From positions 783,687 to 847,686 of the forward strand of contig NZ_CP035425.1 in NCBI RefSeq assembly GCF_006740685.1: a DNA stretch of 64,000 bases. The letters are read 5' to 3'. The position numbers and the translations under genes are program-made. The number at the start of each line of letters is the position of its first letter. Position 1 is the stretch's first letter. This document shows positions 32,122 through 41,387 of this stretch, one piece after another. The DNA is from Candidatus Nitrosopumilus sp. SW (GTDB taxonomy: Archaea > Thermoproteota > Nitrososphaeria > Nitrososphaerales > Nitrosopumilaceae). The notes beneath the pieces are model-generated. The model did not search any database. It was not told the origin of the DNA and saw nothing but the letters and a program-made list of their open reading frames with translations.

Positions 32122-34263
32122 CTATTTTATGGATTGAGCAAGTGGTGCCTCTTTTTTCTGAGGCTTTACCTTGTCAATTGCGTCAATTAGTTCTTGTTGA
32201 GATATCTTGATGTCTTTGATATTTTGTGTTTTACCACCAACATATTTTTTGAGAGCTGCAACTGCTGCTCTGTTTGCAACTGCTGCAATTTCTGCTCCAC
32301 TGAATCCATCAGTTAATTCTACAAGTTTTGCAATATCTACATCACTTGCAAGTGGCTTCTTTTTGGTATGAATCTCAAAGATGTTTTTTCTTCCTTTTGC
32401 ATCTGGATTTGGAACTTCAATAATTCTGTCAAATCTTCCAGGTCTAAGTAATGCATCATCTACAATATCTAGTCGGTTTGTTGCACCAACTATCAACACA
32501 TTATGTAGTTCTTCTAATCCATCAATCTCAGTTAGTATTTGAGACACTACACTTTCTGTGACATGGGATTCTGAGCCTCCACTACCTCTTCTAGGCACAA
32601 GTGCATCTACTTCATCTAAAAAGATGATACATGGTGCTGCTTGTCTTGCCTTTCTGAAGATTTCTCTGACTCCTTTTTCAGATTCACCAACCCATTTTGA
32701 GAGTAGTTCTGGTCCCTTTATGCTGATAAAGTTTGATTCTGTCATTTTTGCGAGTGCTTTTGCAATCAATGTTTTGCCAGTTCCTGGCGGGCCATGAAGT
32801 AAGATTCCTTTTGGCGTTTCAACATCAACATAATCAAATGCTTCTTTGTGTTTGATGGGCCATTCAACTGCTTCGCGTAATTCTTCTTTTAGTTCATCAA
32901 GACCACCAACATCATCCCAACTTACATTAGGAATCTGTACTTGAACTTCACGCAATGCACTTGGTCTGACTTCTTTTAGTGCATCTCTAAAGTCTTCACT
33001 TGTAATCTCTATTTTTTGAAGAATTTCTGATGATATCTTATCTTCATCAAGATCTATCTCAGGAAGAATTCTGCGGAGTGATCTCATTGCAGCTTCTTTT
33101 GATAGGACTTCCAAGTCAGCTCCGACAAATCCATGGGTTGTCTTTGAGATTTGTTTAAGATCTACTTTTTCATCTATTGGCATTCCACGTGTATGGATTG
33201 AAAGAATTTCAAATCTTCCTTCATCATCAGGAATTCCAATTTCAATCTCTCTATCGAATCTACCAGGTCGTCTAAGAGCAGGATCAATAGAATCTGGTCT
33301 ATTGGTAGCTGCAATTACTACAACTTTGCCTCTAGATTTCATTCCATCCATCAAAGTCAAAAGTTGAGAAACTATTCTCTTTTCAACTTCGCCTGAAACT
33401 TCGTCTCTTTTTGGAGCAATAGAATCAATTTCATCAATGAAGACTATACTAGGAGAATTTTCTTCAGCTTGATTGAAAATTTCTCGTATTTTCTCTTCAC
33501 TTTCGCCATAGTATTTTCCCATGATTTCAGGGCCACTAAGTGAGATAAAGTGAGCATTGGTTTCACCAGCTACTGCCTTAGCAAGTAAAGTCTTTCCTGT
33601 TCCTGGAGGACCATACAATAAGACGCCTTTTGGAGCTTCCACACCTATTTTATCAAACAATTCTGGATGTCTCATTGGTAATTCAACCATCTCACGAATT
33701 TTTTGGACTTCGTTTTTGAGGCCACCTAACTCGTCATAGGTTATTCTTGGAACAGATGCATCAACTGATTTTGTCATTGTGCCAAGTTTGAAAACTGTAT
33801 TTTCAGTAACTATAACTGGTTTTGATGGTTTAGTACTAGTTACAATGAATTGAACTCTTCCACCCATTTGAGTATTAAGAGATAATGTATCTCCAGTTGT
33901 AAATACATGATTAAGATAATTGTAAATCATGTATTCTTGTAAGCCTTCAGCAGATATTTTCTCAGTAGGAGACAAGACAATTTGTTCAGCATTGGAAGCT
34001 TCAACTGATTTTAGAGAAATCTTATCACCAATTCCTGCTCCAATATTTTGTCTTGTCATTCCATCAATTTTGATAATTCCTGTTCCATATTCTTCAGGAT
34101 TACCTGGCCAAAGTTTTACATGTGTTTTTTTGTTATATGTTAATTCTAAGATTTGGCCAGTATTCCATTTTTGATCTTCAATAATTTTTGGATCAATTAT
34201 TGCTCTTCCTCGTCCAACATGTTGTTGCGGAATTTCATCAACTTTTAAAATAATTTCACTCAT
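32122..34263 (-). CDS. cdc48: Cdc48/p97 (VAT) AAA+ ATPase
   Basis: A 713-residue segregase with an N-domain (residues 1-170) and two AAA modules: Walker A GPPGTGKT and Walker B IVFIDEID in D1 (about residues 215-330), and GPPGTGKT with IIFLDEVD in D2 (about 490-610). It unfolds and extracts proteins, often for the proteasome. A good ribosome-binding site (GAGGT seven bases before ATG) is present. It is separated from the upstream Hsp20 by 27 bases, suggesting a joint stress operon. Confidence 0.95.
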   Translation of the reverse strand: MSEIILKVDEIPQQHVGRGRAIIDPKIIEDQKWNTGQILELTYNKKTHVKLWPGNPEEYGTGIIKIDGMTRQNIGAGIGDKISLKSVEASNAEQIVLSPTEKISAEGLQEYMIYNYLNHVFTTGDTLSLNTQMGGRVQFIVTSTKPSKPVIVTENTVFKLGTMTKSVDASVPRITYDELGGLKNEVQKIREMVELPMRHPELFDKIGVEAPKGVLLYGPPGTGKTLLAKAVAGETNAHFISLSGPEIMGKYYGESEEKIREIFNQAEENSPSIVFIDEIDSIAPKRDEVSGEVEKRIVSQLLTLMDGMKSRGKVVVIAATNRPDSIDPALRRPGRFDREIEIGIPDDEGRFEILSIHTRGMPIDEKVDLKQISKTTHGFVGADLEVLSKEAAMRSLRRILPEIDLDEDKISSEILQKIEITSEDFRDALKEVRPSALREVQVQIPNVSWDDVGGLDELKEELREAVEWPIKHKEAFDYVDVETPKGILLHGPPGTGKTLIAKALAKMTESNFISIKGPELLSKWVGESEKGVREIFRKARQAAPCIIFLDEVDALVPRRGSGGSESHVTESVVSQILTEIDGLEELHNVLIVGATNRLDIVDDALLRPGRFDRIIEVPNPDAKGRKNIFEIHTKKKPLASDVDIAKLVELTDGFSGAEIAAVANRAAVAALKKYVGGKTQNIKDIKISQQELIDAIDKVKPQKKEAPLAQSIK

Positions 34264-34290
34264 TTTTTTACCTCAAAAATCAAAGGGGGT

Positions 34291-34788
34291 TTATTCAACC
34301 TCCACCTTTTTGCCAGTTGGTTTTTCTTCAACTAATTTGAAGACTAGTTGTAAAATTCCATTTTTGTATGAAGCCTTTGCAGAGTTCTCATCAACTTTGT
34401 GTTGTACTGGAACTTTAACATGGTATTTTTTTTCACCATGTTCTGCAGATAGATCTACAACTTTGTTGTCAACAACAATTTTGACATCAGTTTTTTCAAC
34501 TCCCGGCATCTCAGCTATGAGTTTTACAACTTTTTCTTTTTCATCAACAATTGTGTCAACTATTGGTTCTCGTGTATCAGAGGTTGGAAGTTGGCCTGGT
34601 TTGACGTTTCCATATTCTTTTACAACAGGTTTTCCATCAGGACCCACGGTCATTGTATAACCATAATAAAATGGGCCAGATTCAGAACCATTTCCCTTGA
34701 ATTCTTCAAACATGTCTTCTGTGTCAAAAAAAGATCTAGACATTCTCTTGAAGATTCTATCAAATTCACTATCAAAGAACATTGTCAT
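34291..34788 (-). CDS. Hsp20-family protein
   Basis: A 165-residue protein with an N-terminal acidic segment (residues 5-30, FKRMSRSFFDTEDMFEEF), a spacer (YGYTMTVGPDGKPVVKEYGN) and a C-terminal Hsp20-type beta-sandwich (about residues 75-160; IVDTIVDEKEKVVKLIAEMP, VDLSAEHGEKKYHV). Alternative starts are GTG at 34794 and ATG at 34782, the last having AGGTGA eight bases before it. Placement upstream of cdc48 implies a role in substrate handover. It is less conserved than the sHSP at 28464-28943. Confidence 0.85.
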   Translation of the reverse strand: MTMFFDSEFDRIFKRMSRSFFDTEDMFEEFKGNGSESGPFYYGYTMTVGPDGKPVVKEYGNVKPGQLPTSDTREPIVDTIVDEKEKVVKLIAEMPGVEKTDVKIVVDNKVVDLSAEHGEKKYHVKVPVQHKVDENSAKASYKNGILQLVFKLVEEKPTGKKVEVE

Positions 34789-34816
34789 ATTCACCTATAG
34801 TATGTAATATCTATGA

Positions 34817-34826
34817 CATTATATAA
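34817..34826 (-). promoter_or_regulatory. TATA box for hsp20-cdc48 operon
   Basis: On the minus strand the sequence reads TTTATATAATG about 30-40 bases before the candidate starts at 34782-34794. This is a standard archaeal TATA sequence and would give a leader that contains the AGGTGA ribosome-binding site. The opposite strand of the same gap serves the ACT-domain gene. Confidence 0.4.
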
Positions 34827-34907
34827 AGATTATTGAAATTTCTTTGATTTCTTACATAATCCTATTATAACTGACATATTATAATAATTTTAATGAGATT
34901 AACAAGT

Positions 34908-35558
34908 ATGTCTGTGCCTGAGGTTGTCAGGGAGATAATTACCAGAAATCGTTCAATTTATGATTGTATGAAGATGGATTTGATAAATTATACAGCATTG
35001 GCAGTAAAGATTCAACCAGAAATTGAAAGAATTCTTGGAAACAGTGTTAATCTCAATACAATAGTTGTAGCAATCAAGAGGTATGCAGATTCATTTGAGA
35101 TCAAAGATGAGGTAAAGGAAGAACCAGTTTTGAAAAATGCGAGGTTGGTTTTGACTGATGGAATTATGGATGTTAAATTTTCAATTAAAGATTCCAATCA
35201 GATGGATCCTATGGCAATTTTAGATAAATTCTCAAAGATTACAAACAATTATGAATTTTTCAGAATGTCTGATTCATTTAGATTTCTTACAGAAGACATG
35301 GAAGATATTAGACAAATTTTTGATGATGTTTCAAATAGAGATGACATATTTAGTACAGGTCTTGCAAAAATCAAAATCACCATACCAAACTCACAAAATC
35401 AATCAGATGTGGTTTCCTATGTTGCCGAGGTATTACATGCAAATGGGATTGAACTTGTAAATGCTTTTTTCAGTCAGGATAACATCATAATTATTCTCAA
35501 TGAAAGAGATGCATCTAGAGCATATGAGATTTTACACTCTGACATAATGAGAGCCTGA
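34908..35558 (+). CDS. ACT-domain-like regulatory protein
   Basis: A 216-residue protein starting MSVPEVVREIITRNRS (an in-frame ATG 15 bases upstream is possible). The N-terminus is helical and HTH-like; the C-terminal ~75 residues (AKIKITIPNSQNQSDVVSYV to DNIIIILNERDASRAYEIL) form a beta-alpha-beta-beta-alpha-beta pattern of ACT domains that bind small effectors. No catalytic domain is attached. The lack of ACT-linked enzymes nearby suggests a stand-alone sensor or a transcription factor. Confidence 0.6.
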   Translation: MSVPEVVREIITRNRSIYDCMKMDLINYTALAVKIQPEIERILGNSVNLNTIVVAIKRYADSFEIKDEVKEEPVLKNARLVLTDGIMDVKFSIKDSNQMDPMAILDKFSKITNNYEFFRMSDSFRFLTEDMEDIRQIFDDVSNRDDIFSTGLAKIKITIPNSQNQSDVVSYVAEVLHANGIELVNAFFSQDNIIIILNERDASRAYEILHSDIMRA

Positions 35559-35631
35559 AAATAGGCACATACGCATAGTTTTTGAAAGTAAACTCATAGG
35601 GATATATTCAGTAATTTTCTGGGGTAAGCAA

Positions 35632-36987
35632 ATGGCTCGAAATAAGAAGAAAATTGTCGTTTTAGGAGGAGGTTTTGCAGGTGTAGAGTGCACTAGGAAA
35701 CTAGAGGAATATTTCAAGAATGATTCAGAAATTGAGATCGTTCTAGTCAGTGAAGATAATTTTCTATTATTTACTCCAATGTTACCTCAAGTAGCATCTG
35801 GAACTATTGAAACTAGACATATTGTAATGCCAATTAGAACAATTACAAAAAAAGCAACCTTCTATGAGGGCAGAGTCAAAAACATTGATCCATATGGAAA
35901 GATAGTAAATTTATGGGGGAGTGGAAACAAGAGAGGAATTTCACTTCATTATGATTTTCTTGTAGTTGCATTAGGAAGTGAAACTAACTTTTTTGGAATG
36001 AATGATCTTGAAAAAAATGCCTATCAAATGAAGACACTCAATGATGCAGTTATGGTTAGAAACAGAATGATAGACATGTTAGAACAAGCAGAAAATGAAA
36101 CAAATCCAATCTTAAAACAAAGTCTTCTAAATTTTGTTGTTGTAGGTGGAGGTTTTGCAGGAATTGAAACTGCCGGAGAGATCATGGATCTTTTGTTAGA
36201 TGTAAGAAAATATTATCCAAATATCAAAAAGGAAGACATTCATGTTGTAGTGTTAGAAGCATTACCAAATATCTTGCCGGGTTTTTCTGAAAGTCTTGCA
36301 AAATTTGCACAAGAAAAACTGACAGAGCATGGAATTGAAATCAAACTGCAAACAGCTGTGACTAGTTTTGATGGAGATGAAGTAATGATAAAGAGATTAG
36401 ATGTAGACAAAGATGCCATAGATGATTCAATAGTAAGTTCAATTCAATCAAAAACTGTAATTTGGACTGCAGGTGTTACTCCAGTCAATACAATCAAAAG
36501 ATCATTATTCAAAACAGACAAAGGAAAAATCATTGTTGATAAAAATTTAGAAGTAAATGATTTTCCAGGTGTTTTTGCGATTGGAGATTGTGCATTATTT
36601 TTAGATCCTAGTACTCAAAGACCATTTGCACCAACTGCACAAATTGCTGAAGCTCAAGCAAAAATTGCTGCAAAAAACCTTCATGCTTTGATTAGAAATG
36701 AAGAAAAAACCGAATTTACATATGAATCAAAAGGCCAAATGGCAATTATTGGTAAGAGAACAGGTATTGCATCATTTTTAGGAATGAATATTCATGGAAT
36801 TTTTGCATGGTTTCTTTGGAGAAATATTTACCTCTCAAAAATTCCAACATGGGACAAACGATTTAGAGTATTTCTTGATTGGACAGCTGATGCAATTTTT
36901 GATAGGGATATCTCAAGATTAAAGTTCATGAGACGTGAACCAGAAAAAGAATACAAGGTTCTTGATGAAGTTGATGATGTTTGGTAA
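35632..36987 (+). CDS. ndh: type II NADH dehydrogenase (NDH-2) family flavoprotein
   Basis: A 451-residue two-dinucleotide-binding flavoprotein. FAD site IVVLGGGFAGVECT at residues 8-21, second Rossmann NFVVVGGGFAGIETAG near residue 165, the FAD-pyrophosphate motif GVFAIGDCALF near residue 310, and an amphipathic membrane-associating C-terminus with FAWFLWRNIYLSKI. It should move electrons from NADH to the quinone pool without proton pumping. Complex I genes are not in the window. The gene ends directly at the next gene's stop. Confidence 0.88.
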   Translation: MARNKKKIVVLGGGFAGVECTRKLEEYFKNDSEIEIVLVSEDNFLLFTPMLPQVASGTIETRHIVMPIRTITKKATFYEGRVKNIDPYGKIVNLWGSGNKRGISLHYDFLVVALGSETNFFGMNDLEKNAYQMKTLNDAVMVRNRMIDMLEQAENETNPILKQSLLNFVVVGGGFAGIETAGEIMDLLLDVRKYYPNIKKEDIHVVVLEALPNILPGFSESLAKFAQEKLTEHGIEIKLQTAVTSFDGDEVMIKRLDVDKDAIDDSIVSSIQSKTVIWTAGVTPVNTIKRSLFKTDKGKIIVDKNLEVNDFPGVFAIGDCALFLDPSTQRPFAPTAQIAEAQAKIAAKNLHALIRNEEKTEFTYESKGQMAIIGKRTGIASFLGMNIHGIFAWFLWRNIYLSKIPTWDKRFRVFLDWTADAIFDRDISRLKFMRREPEKEYKVLDEVDDVW

Positions 36988-38514
36988 TTAGTTTAGTTTT
37001 CGAATTTTATAGATAATTATTGCAGGTGCTGCAAAATACATTCCAACATTCATTAGAATAATTCCTACTCCATAGGAGATCATTTCTTGTTCAGAATTGA
37101 TCTCAGCATAGTTTAGAATTGAGAGTGTGGATAACATTGGAGTGATTGATAGTTTTACAATTTCTTTGAATAATGGAGATTCACGTTCTAAATCAGCTAT
37201 GGTTGGAGAGAATGAATAGTACAGTTGGTTAAATCCACTCATAAATGCAGTTCCAGATTCTGTTGTAAGAATAGTATTATCTCTTAATTCCCTTAACTTC
37301 TGAACTTGTGGAGCCATCTCAGAGCCAAATGTTGCAGTTGCAATCAAACAGCCACCATTTTCTTCAGTAGAATCTTCAGATAATTTTTTAAAAGAATCTA
37401 TTGTTTCGTTAAATCTTTCTAGTTTAGAATCAAAATCGTCTACTCCATTACTGTATGAAAAAGTGTAGTAATTTTCTGAATCATAAATCATGACTTCTTT
37501 AAACTTTACATTGTAACTTTGGCCATTGGCAGAAAACAATCCCACTGCGTTAATCACATATGCACTCTTTCCATTAATTGTGGTTTTATCTTTTGAAATT
37601 ACATTCAACTGTCCAGATTCAATAACTTCTGTTAATTGTTCAGATTTTTCTTCAATAAGATCATCTAAAGTTTTTTGTTCAGTTGGATAAATTGTTAAAG
37701 AGAATACAGGGTTCATCTCTCCAACCTTAGGTCCTACTGCAACAAAATCTGGGGAATTTTCTTGAGTTTTTTCGGGTTGTTGTAACATCCATCCTTCAGG
37801 CACATTAAATGCAATATCATATTCTTCATTTTCAAATTGTTGAGTTCCAGTAGGTGGTTCTACATTTGTTTGAATTCTTTCAGGTTCAGACAATTCTAGT
37901 AAATCAGAAATTTCAGATTCATTAACAACTGTGACTTTAGTAATTCTGACTTGTTCAGGATTCAGAGGCTCATCTCTATTTCCAGTAGAAACTGATGCAA
38001 TTTTATCAAGTGTTTCGAAACTTTCTTCAGTTACAATTCTTCCAAATACAGTATATTGTTCATCAAGGAAATTGGAATCTTGATGAACAATGAAAAATTG
38101 TGAACCTCCACTATTTGGATCAGTAGATCTTGCCATTGAAACTATTCCACGATTATGTTTAATGTTGTTAAACTCAGCATTTAATCTCGTATCAGGACCA
38201 CCTGTGCCCCAAGTGCTTGGATCTCCATCAATGGTGTTTGGATCACCACCTTGAATCATAAACCCTGGAATAATTCTATGAAAAAGTGTTCCATCGTAAA
38301 ATCCAGAAGTTGATAGTTTTAGAAAATTTTCGACATGATTTGGTGCATCATTTGGAAAAAAGCCAATTGCAATATTCCCTAAATTAGTTTCAATGATTAC
38401 TATAGGATCCATTATCTTAATTGGGTTAATTTCAACTGTTTGGGCTGTTGCTTGATTAACAATTCCTAAAAATAATAATGAAAATGTAATTGCAAGAAAT
38501 ATTTTCTTCAACAT
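36988..38514 (-). CDS. secreted cyclophilin-PsbP-like-CFI-box fusion protein
   Basis: A 508-residue exported protein with several domains. Signal peptide 1-24; cyclophilin-type peptidyl-prolyl isomerase (about residues 35-200: FHRIIPGFMIQGGDPN, SMARSTDPNSGGSQFFI); PsbP-like region (about 225-370, YDIAFNVPEGWMLQQPE); and a C-terminal CFI-box-like segment (CLIATATFGSEMAPQVQKLR at about residue 389) ending in a membrane helix and IRKLN. The combination suggests folding work at the outer membrane face. The cyclophilin's Arg/Phe/Gln active-site segment looks intact. Confidence 0.8.
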   Translation of the reverse strand: MLKKIFLAITFSLLFLGIVNQATAQTVEINPIKIMDPIVIIETNLGNIAIGFFPNDAPNHVENFLKLSTSGFYDGTLFHRIIPGFMIQGGDPNTIDGDPSTWGTGGPDTRLNAEFNNIKHNRGIVSMARSTDPNSGGSQFFIVHQDSNFLDEQYTVFGRIVTEESFETLDKIASVSTGNRDEPLNPEQVRITKVTVVNESEISDLLELSEPERIQTNVEPPTGTQQFENEEYDIAFNVPEGWMLQQPEKTQENSPDFVAVGPKVGEMNPVFSLTIYPTEQKTLDDLIEEKSEQLTEVIESGQLNVISKDKTTINGKSAYVINAVGLFSANGQSYNVKFKEVMIYDSENYYTFSYSNGVDDFDSKLERFNETIDSFKKLSEDSTEENGGCLIATATFGSEMAPQVQKLRELRDNTILTTESGTAFMSGFNQLYYSFSPTIADLERESPLFKEIVKLSITPMLSTLSILNYAEINSEQEMISYGVGIILMNVGMYFAAPAIIIYKIRKLN

Positions 38515-38584
38515 ATTTCCCCCTTAGAATCTCACTTAAAAGCCAATTGTATTAGTTTTTAACAAAGTCAAAAAGATTACTCCT

Positions 38585-39076
38585 ATGCAACCTGATGAAA
38601 AGATTCAGGCACATATTGTTTCAGTATGGAGAGAATCAAAAAAATTTCTATCAATTGGTGGAAAAGAAGGAATGTTGATTCTTACCGATAAACATCTAAT
38701 GTTTATTCATAAAACAGAAGCCAAGATGAAATGGTGGAAAGCAATTACTCAAAGACAAGTGATAAATTTTATCAGATCAAAAAACACAATGATTCGTCAT
38801 GATGGTTATGACGAAGAAGAATTAATGAATGATGTAGAGGATAAAAGAAACACAGAATTATCATTTGATGATATTTCTGATATTAGTTTTGAAGAAAAGA
38901 CTTGGGGAAGTGTTCTACAGTTAGAATATGAAAAAAACGGTAAAAAAGAAAAATTTCAGTATTCCATTGCTCAAGATTGGGTAAAATATCCAGCAAAAGA
39001 GCCTACAAAATACATGAAAGTAGATTGGGCACCATTTGTGCAATATATTAAAGACAGACAGAAATTTACAAAGTAA
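38585..39076 (+). CDS. PH/GRAM-like domain protein
   Basis: A 163-residue soluble protein. The segment KEGMLILTDKHLMFIHKTEA is typical of a GRAM or bacterial PH-like fold, and later strands follow at SVLQLEYEKNGKKEKFQYSI. A basic/aromatic patch (KMKWWKAITQRQ) may bind lipid or nucleic acid. Its function is unknown. It stops two bases before the cbiE start, so the genes are in one transcript. Confidence 0.55.
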   Translation: MQPDEKIQAHIVSVWRESKKFLSIGGKEGMLILTDKHLMFIHKTEAKMKWWKAITQRQVINFIRSKNTMIRHDGYDEEELMNDVEDKRNTELSFDDISDISFEEKTWGSVLQLEYEKNGKKEKFQYSIAQDWVKYPAKEPTKYMKVDWAPFVQYIKDRQKFTK

Positions 39077-39078
39077 AA

Positions 39079-39795
39079 TTGGGAAAAATTTTCGCTGTAG
39101 GTGTAGGTCCAGGTTCACCGAAATATGTAACAGAAATTGTCAAAGAGATAGTTCAAAATTGTGATATTGTAATTGGTTACAAATACACCCTAAAAACAAT
39201 TGAACATCTTCTTGAAGGAAAAGAAATTCACGAAATTACTATGAATAATCAAGAAAAGTCCTATCAAGAAGTTCTTCCAAGATTAGGAGACAAAACTCTA
39301 GTAATTCCATTTACAGGAGATGTGAATTTTTCAGAATCAGAGGTTGTTGATAGATTAATAGAAATTTTTGGTAAAGTGGAAATTGTTCCAGGAATTAGTT
39401 CAATCCAAGTTGCAGCATCAAGAGCGCAAGTACCACTTGATAAATCTAAAGTAATCACAATGCATGTAACAACTCCAATTGAAGACAAAAAATTGGAGCT
39501 GCAAAAGGCGTTGATTGATGGGTTTAGTGTTGTTTTAGTTCCAAGACCTTGGCCAAAACAACCAGACAAGCATTTTATGCCGTCAGAAATTGCAGTTTAT
39601 CTTCGTGAAAATGGTTTTGACACTGAGAAAATTAAGGTTCATGTCTTTGAAGCCATAACGACTGAAGACGAAACTAATTTTGAAGGAACTGTAAAAGATT
39701 TGGAAGGAAAGGAATTTTCAGATTTGTCAGTAATGGTGTTTAATCAAACAAGCCTAGACTCTTACATGAATTATAGATGGCAATGGGAAAACTAA
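39079..39795 (+). CDS. cbiE: cobalt-precorrin methyltransferase, CbiE family
   Basis: A 238-residue tetrapyrrole methylase. VGVGPGSPKYVT near the N-terminus is the SAM-binding start, and VIPFTGDVNFSE and VPGISSIQVAASRA are the family's middle motifs. CbiE adds the methyl groups at C5 in cobalamin ring formation; this lineage is known to make B12. Other cob genes are not in the window. The TTG start is placed because the normal MGKIFAVGVGPG start follows from it. Confidence 0.82.
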   Translation: MGKIFAVGVGPGSPKYVTEIVKEIVQNCDIVIGYKYTLKTIEHLLEGKEIHEITMNNQEKSYQEVLPRLGDKTLVIPFTGDVNFSESEVVDRLIEIFGKVEIVPGISSIQVAASRAQVPLDKSKVITMHVTTPIEDKKLELQKALIDGFSVVLVPRPWPKQPDKHFMPSEIAVYLRENGFDTEKIKVHVFEAITTEDETNFEGTVKDLEGKEFSDLSVMVFNQTSLDSYMNYRWQWEN

Positions 39796-40694
39796 TTTCC
39801 TAGATTTTGACCTTGTCCGAGAACTAGAGAATCTGAACTAGGGAAAACATATGCCACAATTTTCATCCAAGGATAATCAGGATCATACAATCTGTAAAAT
39901 CCTGCATCATCAAATGTTATGTTGATAGAATCTCCTGGTGAAACATTACCAGTTGAAATTCTTCCATCAGGATCAAAGGGATCATGTCTGTCACCATAGT
40001 TTTCTTTTCCACTAAGAATGCTATGAGATACAACGTCATTATTTACTAAAGTTATTGTAGAACCCGGTTCTACTGAAATTCTATCCTTAGAAAAATACCC
40101 TAATCTTGTTGAATCCGAACCGGTGGTATCAAGTCCAATATAACTATCAGCACCTCCTTGTGAAGAAGAACCTTTAAGAATTCTAATTACAAGATTTTTT
40201 GGTTCTTCTATTGTTGATACTAAATTAATTTTTGATAAGGTAGATAATTTTGTAGTGTAGATAATTTTGTAAGTATCATCAGATGTTGTAATTCTACCAG
40301 TAAAACCATAAATTGATGCATCTTTACTTTCTGCAACTAGTCGTCCAAAGAAACTGATTGTTGTTTCATCTCCACTAGAACTTTCTATATTTCCATTAAT
40401 TCGAATATAACGGCCTTCACGCAAAAACTTTCCTTCTAGATCTGAAATAATGAATTCCTCATCATCAAGTGTGAGAAATCCATCTTCTATTACAAAACTA
40501 ATGGTACTCCCACGTTGGTCTTGAGAGGATAAACCTAGATCAATTTCTGTAAATTTAATTTGTTCTTCAGTTACCGCAAACCCAGATCCCTCTAAAAGAA
40601 ACGCTTGGTTTTTAGAAACTTCTGCAAATGATTCATTGAAAAGAAATCCTGAAAAAACTATCAATAATGCTACTAATGATATTACTAACTTCAC
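39792..40694 (-). CDS. secreted protein with degenerate cupredoxin-like domain
   Basis: A 300-residue exported protein. After the signal peptide (ISLVALLIVFSGFLFNESFA) there is a beta-rich domain (about residues 30-165) similar in pattern to the protein at 15652-16293. A cupredoxin-like domain follows at about residues 205-285: GSTITLVNNDVVSHSILS provides one histidine, but the usual C-x(2-4)-H-x-x-M is replaced by YRLYDPDYPWM. The copper site is therefore probably lost or unusual. The domain would still have a cupredoxin fold. Confidence 0.65.
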   Translation of the reverse strand: MKLVISLVALLIVFSGFLFNESFAEVSKNQAFLLEGSGFAVTEEQIKFTEIDLGLSSQDQRGSTISFVIEDGFLTLDDEEFIISDLEGKFLREGRYIRINGNIESSSGDETTISFFGRLVAESKDASIYGFTGRITTSDDTYKIIYTTKLSTLSKINLVSTIEEPKNLVIRILKGSSSQGGADSYIGLDTTGSDSTRLGYFSKDRISVEPGSTITLVNNDVVSHSILSGKENYGDRHDPFDPDGRISTGNVSPGDSINITFDDAGFYRLYDPDYPWMKIVAYVFPSSDSLVLGQGQNLGN

Positions 40695-40770
40695 AATAGA
40701 TTTGTCCTCTAATTTGGTTTATAATTTGCTACTAAATTATTTTAGACTCAATAGGCAAATCCTAAGGGTG

Positions 40771-41313
40771 TTAGATATCCAATCCAGGCATTTGGAGGCC
40801 TTGTTCTTGGGCAAGCTCAATCATATAAAATTCCAAATATCCACCTGATAATAACAACCCAACTACAATTCCAATCTCAATTATCGTGGGTTTGATGAAG
40901 GTTCTAAGATCAATTTTTTTGGTAATTCCTCTAATCAAAATAAAACTCCTAGAAATTCCTAAAGAATATGCAGTTAGTTCCATCAATCCGAATGGAGACA
41001 AAAATAGGATTGTTAGTGGAGGAATTTGTTCTAAAATTGGAGTTGTTGTAGTTATTGCTGCAAATGCAAATCCTGTCGACCAGGCTGAAAAAAGCCCCCA
41101 CGCAACACCAAATCCGGGAATAAACATTGGAAGTGCTATTGTTGTATTATGAGTAAATATTCCAAATCCGTCAATATCCAATACTAGTTCTTCAAATTCT
41201 GACATGAAAACGTCTGCTTCTTCTTGGCTTACAGTAGACATTGAACCAATTTGATATGTTGCTGCAAAGATTCCCATGAAAATGAAAAACAATGAGATTC
41301 GAAGTTTATTCAC
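40771..41313 (-). CDS. SpoIIM/DUF95-like membrane protein
   Basis: A 180-residue integral membrane protein with four or five spans. The core is FTHNTTIALPMFIPGFGVAWG followed by STGFAFAAITT and the ELTAYSLGISRSFILIRGI segment, which matches the stage II sporulation protein M/DUF95 family. That family has no sporulation role in archaea; proposed roles include membrane fusion or remodelling. Its N-terminus has a lone span before the core. It lies divergent to DP1. Confidence 0.7.
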   Translation of the reverse strand: MNKLRISLFFIFMGIFAATYQIGSMSTVSQEEADVFMSEFEELVLDIDGFGIFTHNTTIALPMFIPGFGVAWGLFSAWSTGFAFAAITTTTPILEQIPPLTILFLSPFGLMELTAYSLGISRSFILIRGITKKIDLRTFIKPTIIEIGIVVGLLLSGGYLEFYMIELAQEQGLQMPGLDI

Positions 41314-41387
41314 AATACACTACAATTAGAACAATATTTGAGGGTTCGTAGGCGCAGATTTAATTAAACCATATCATATTTTTTGAT

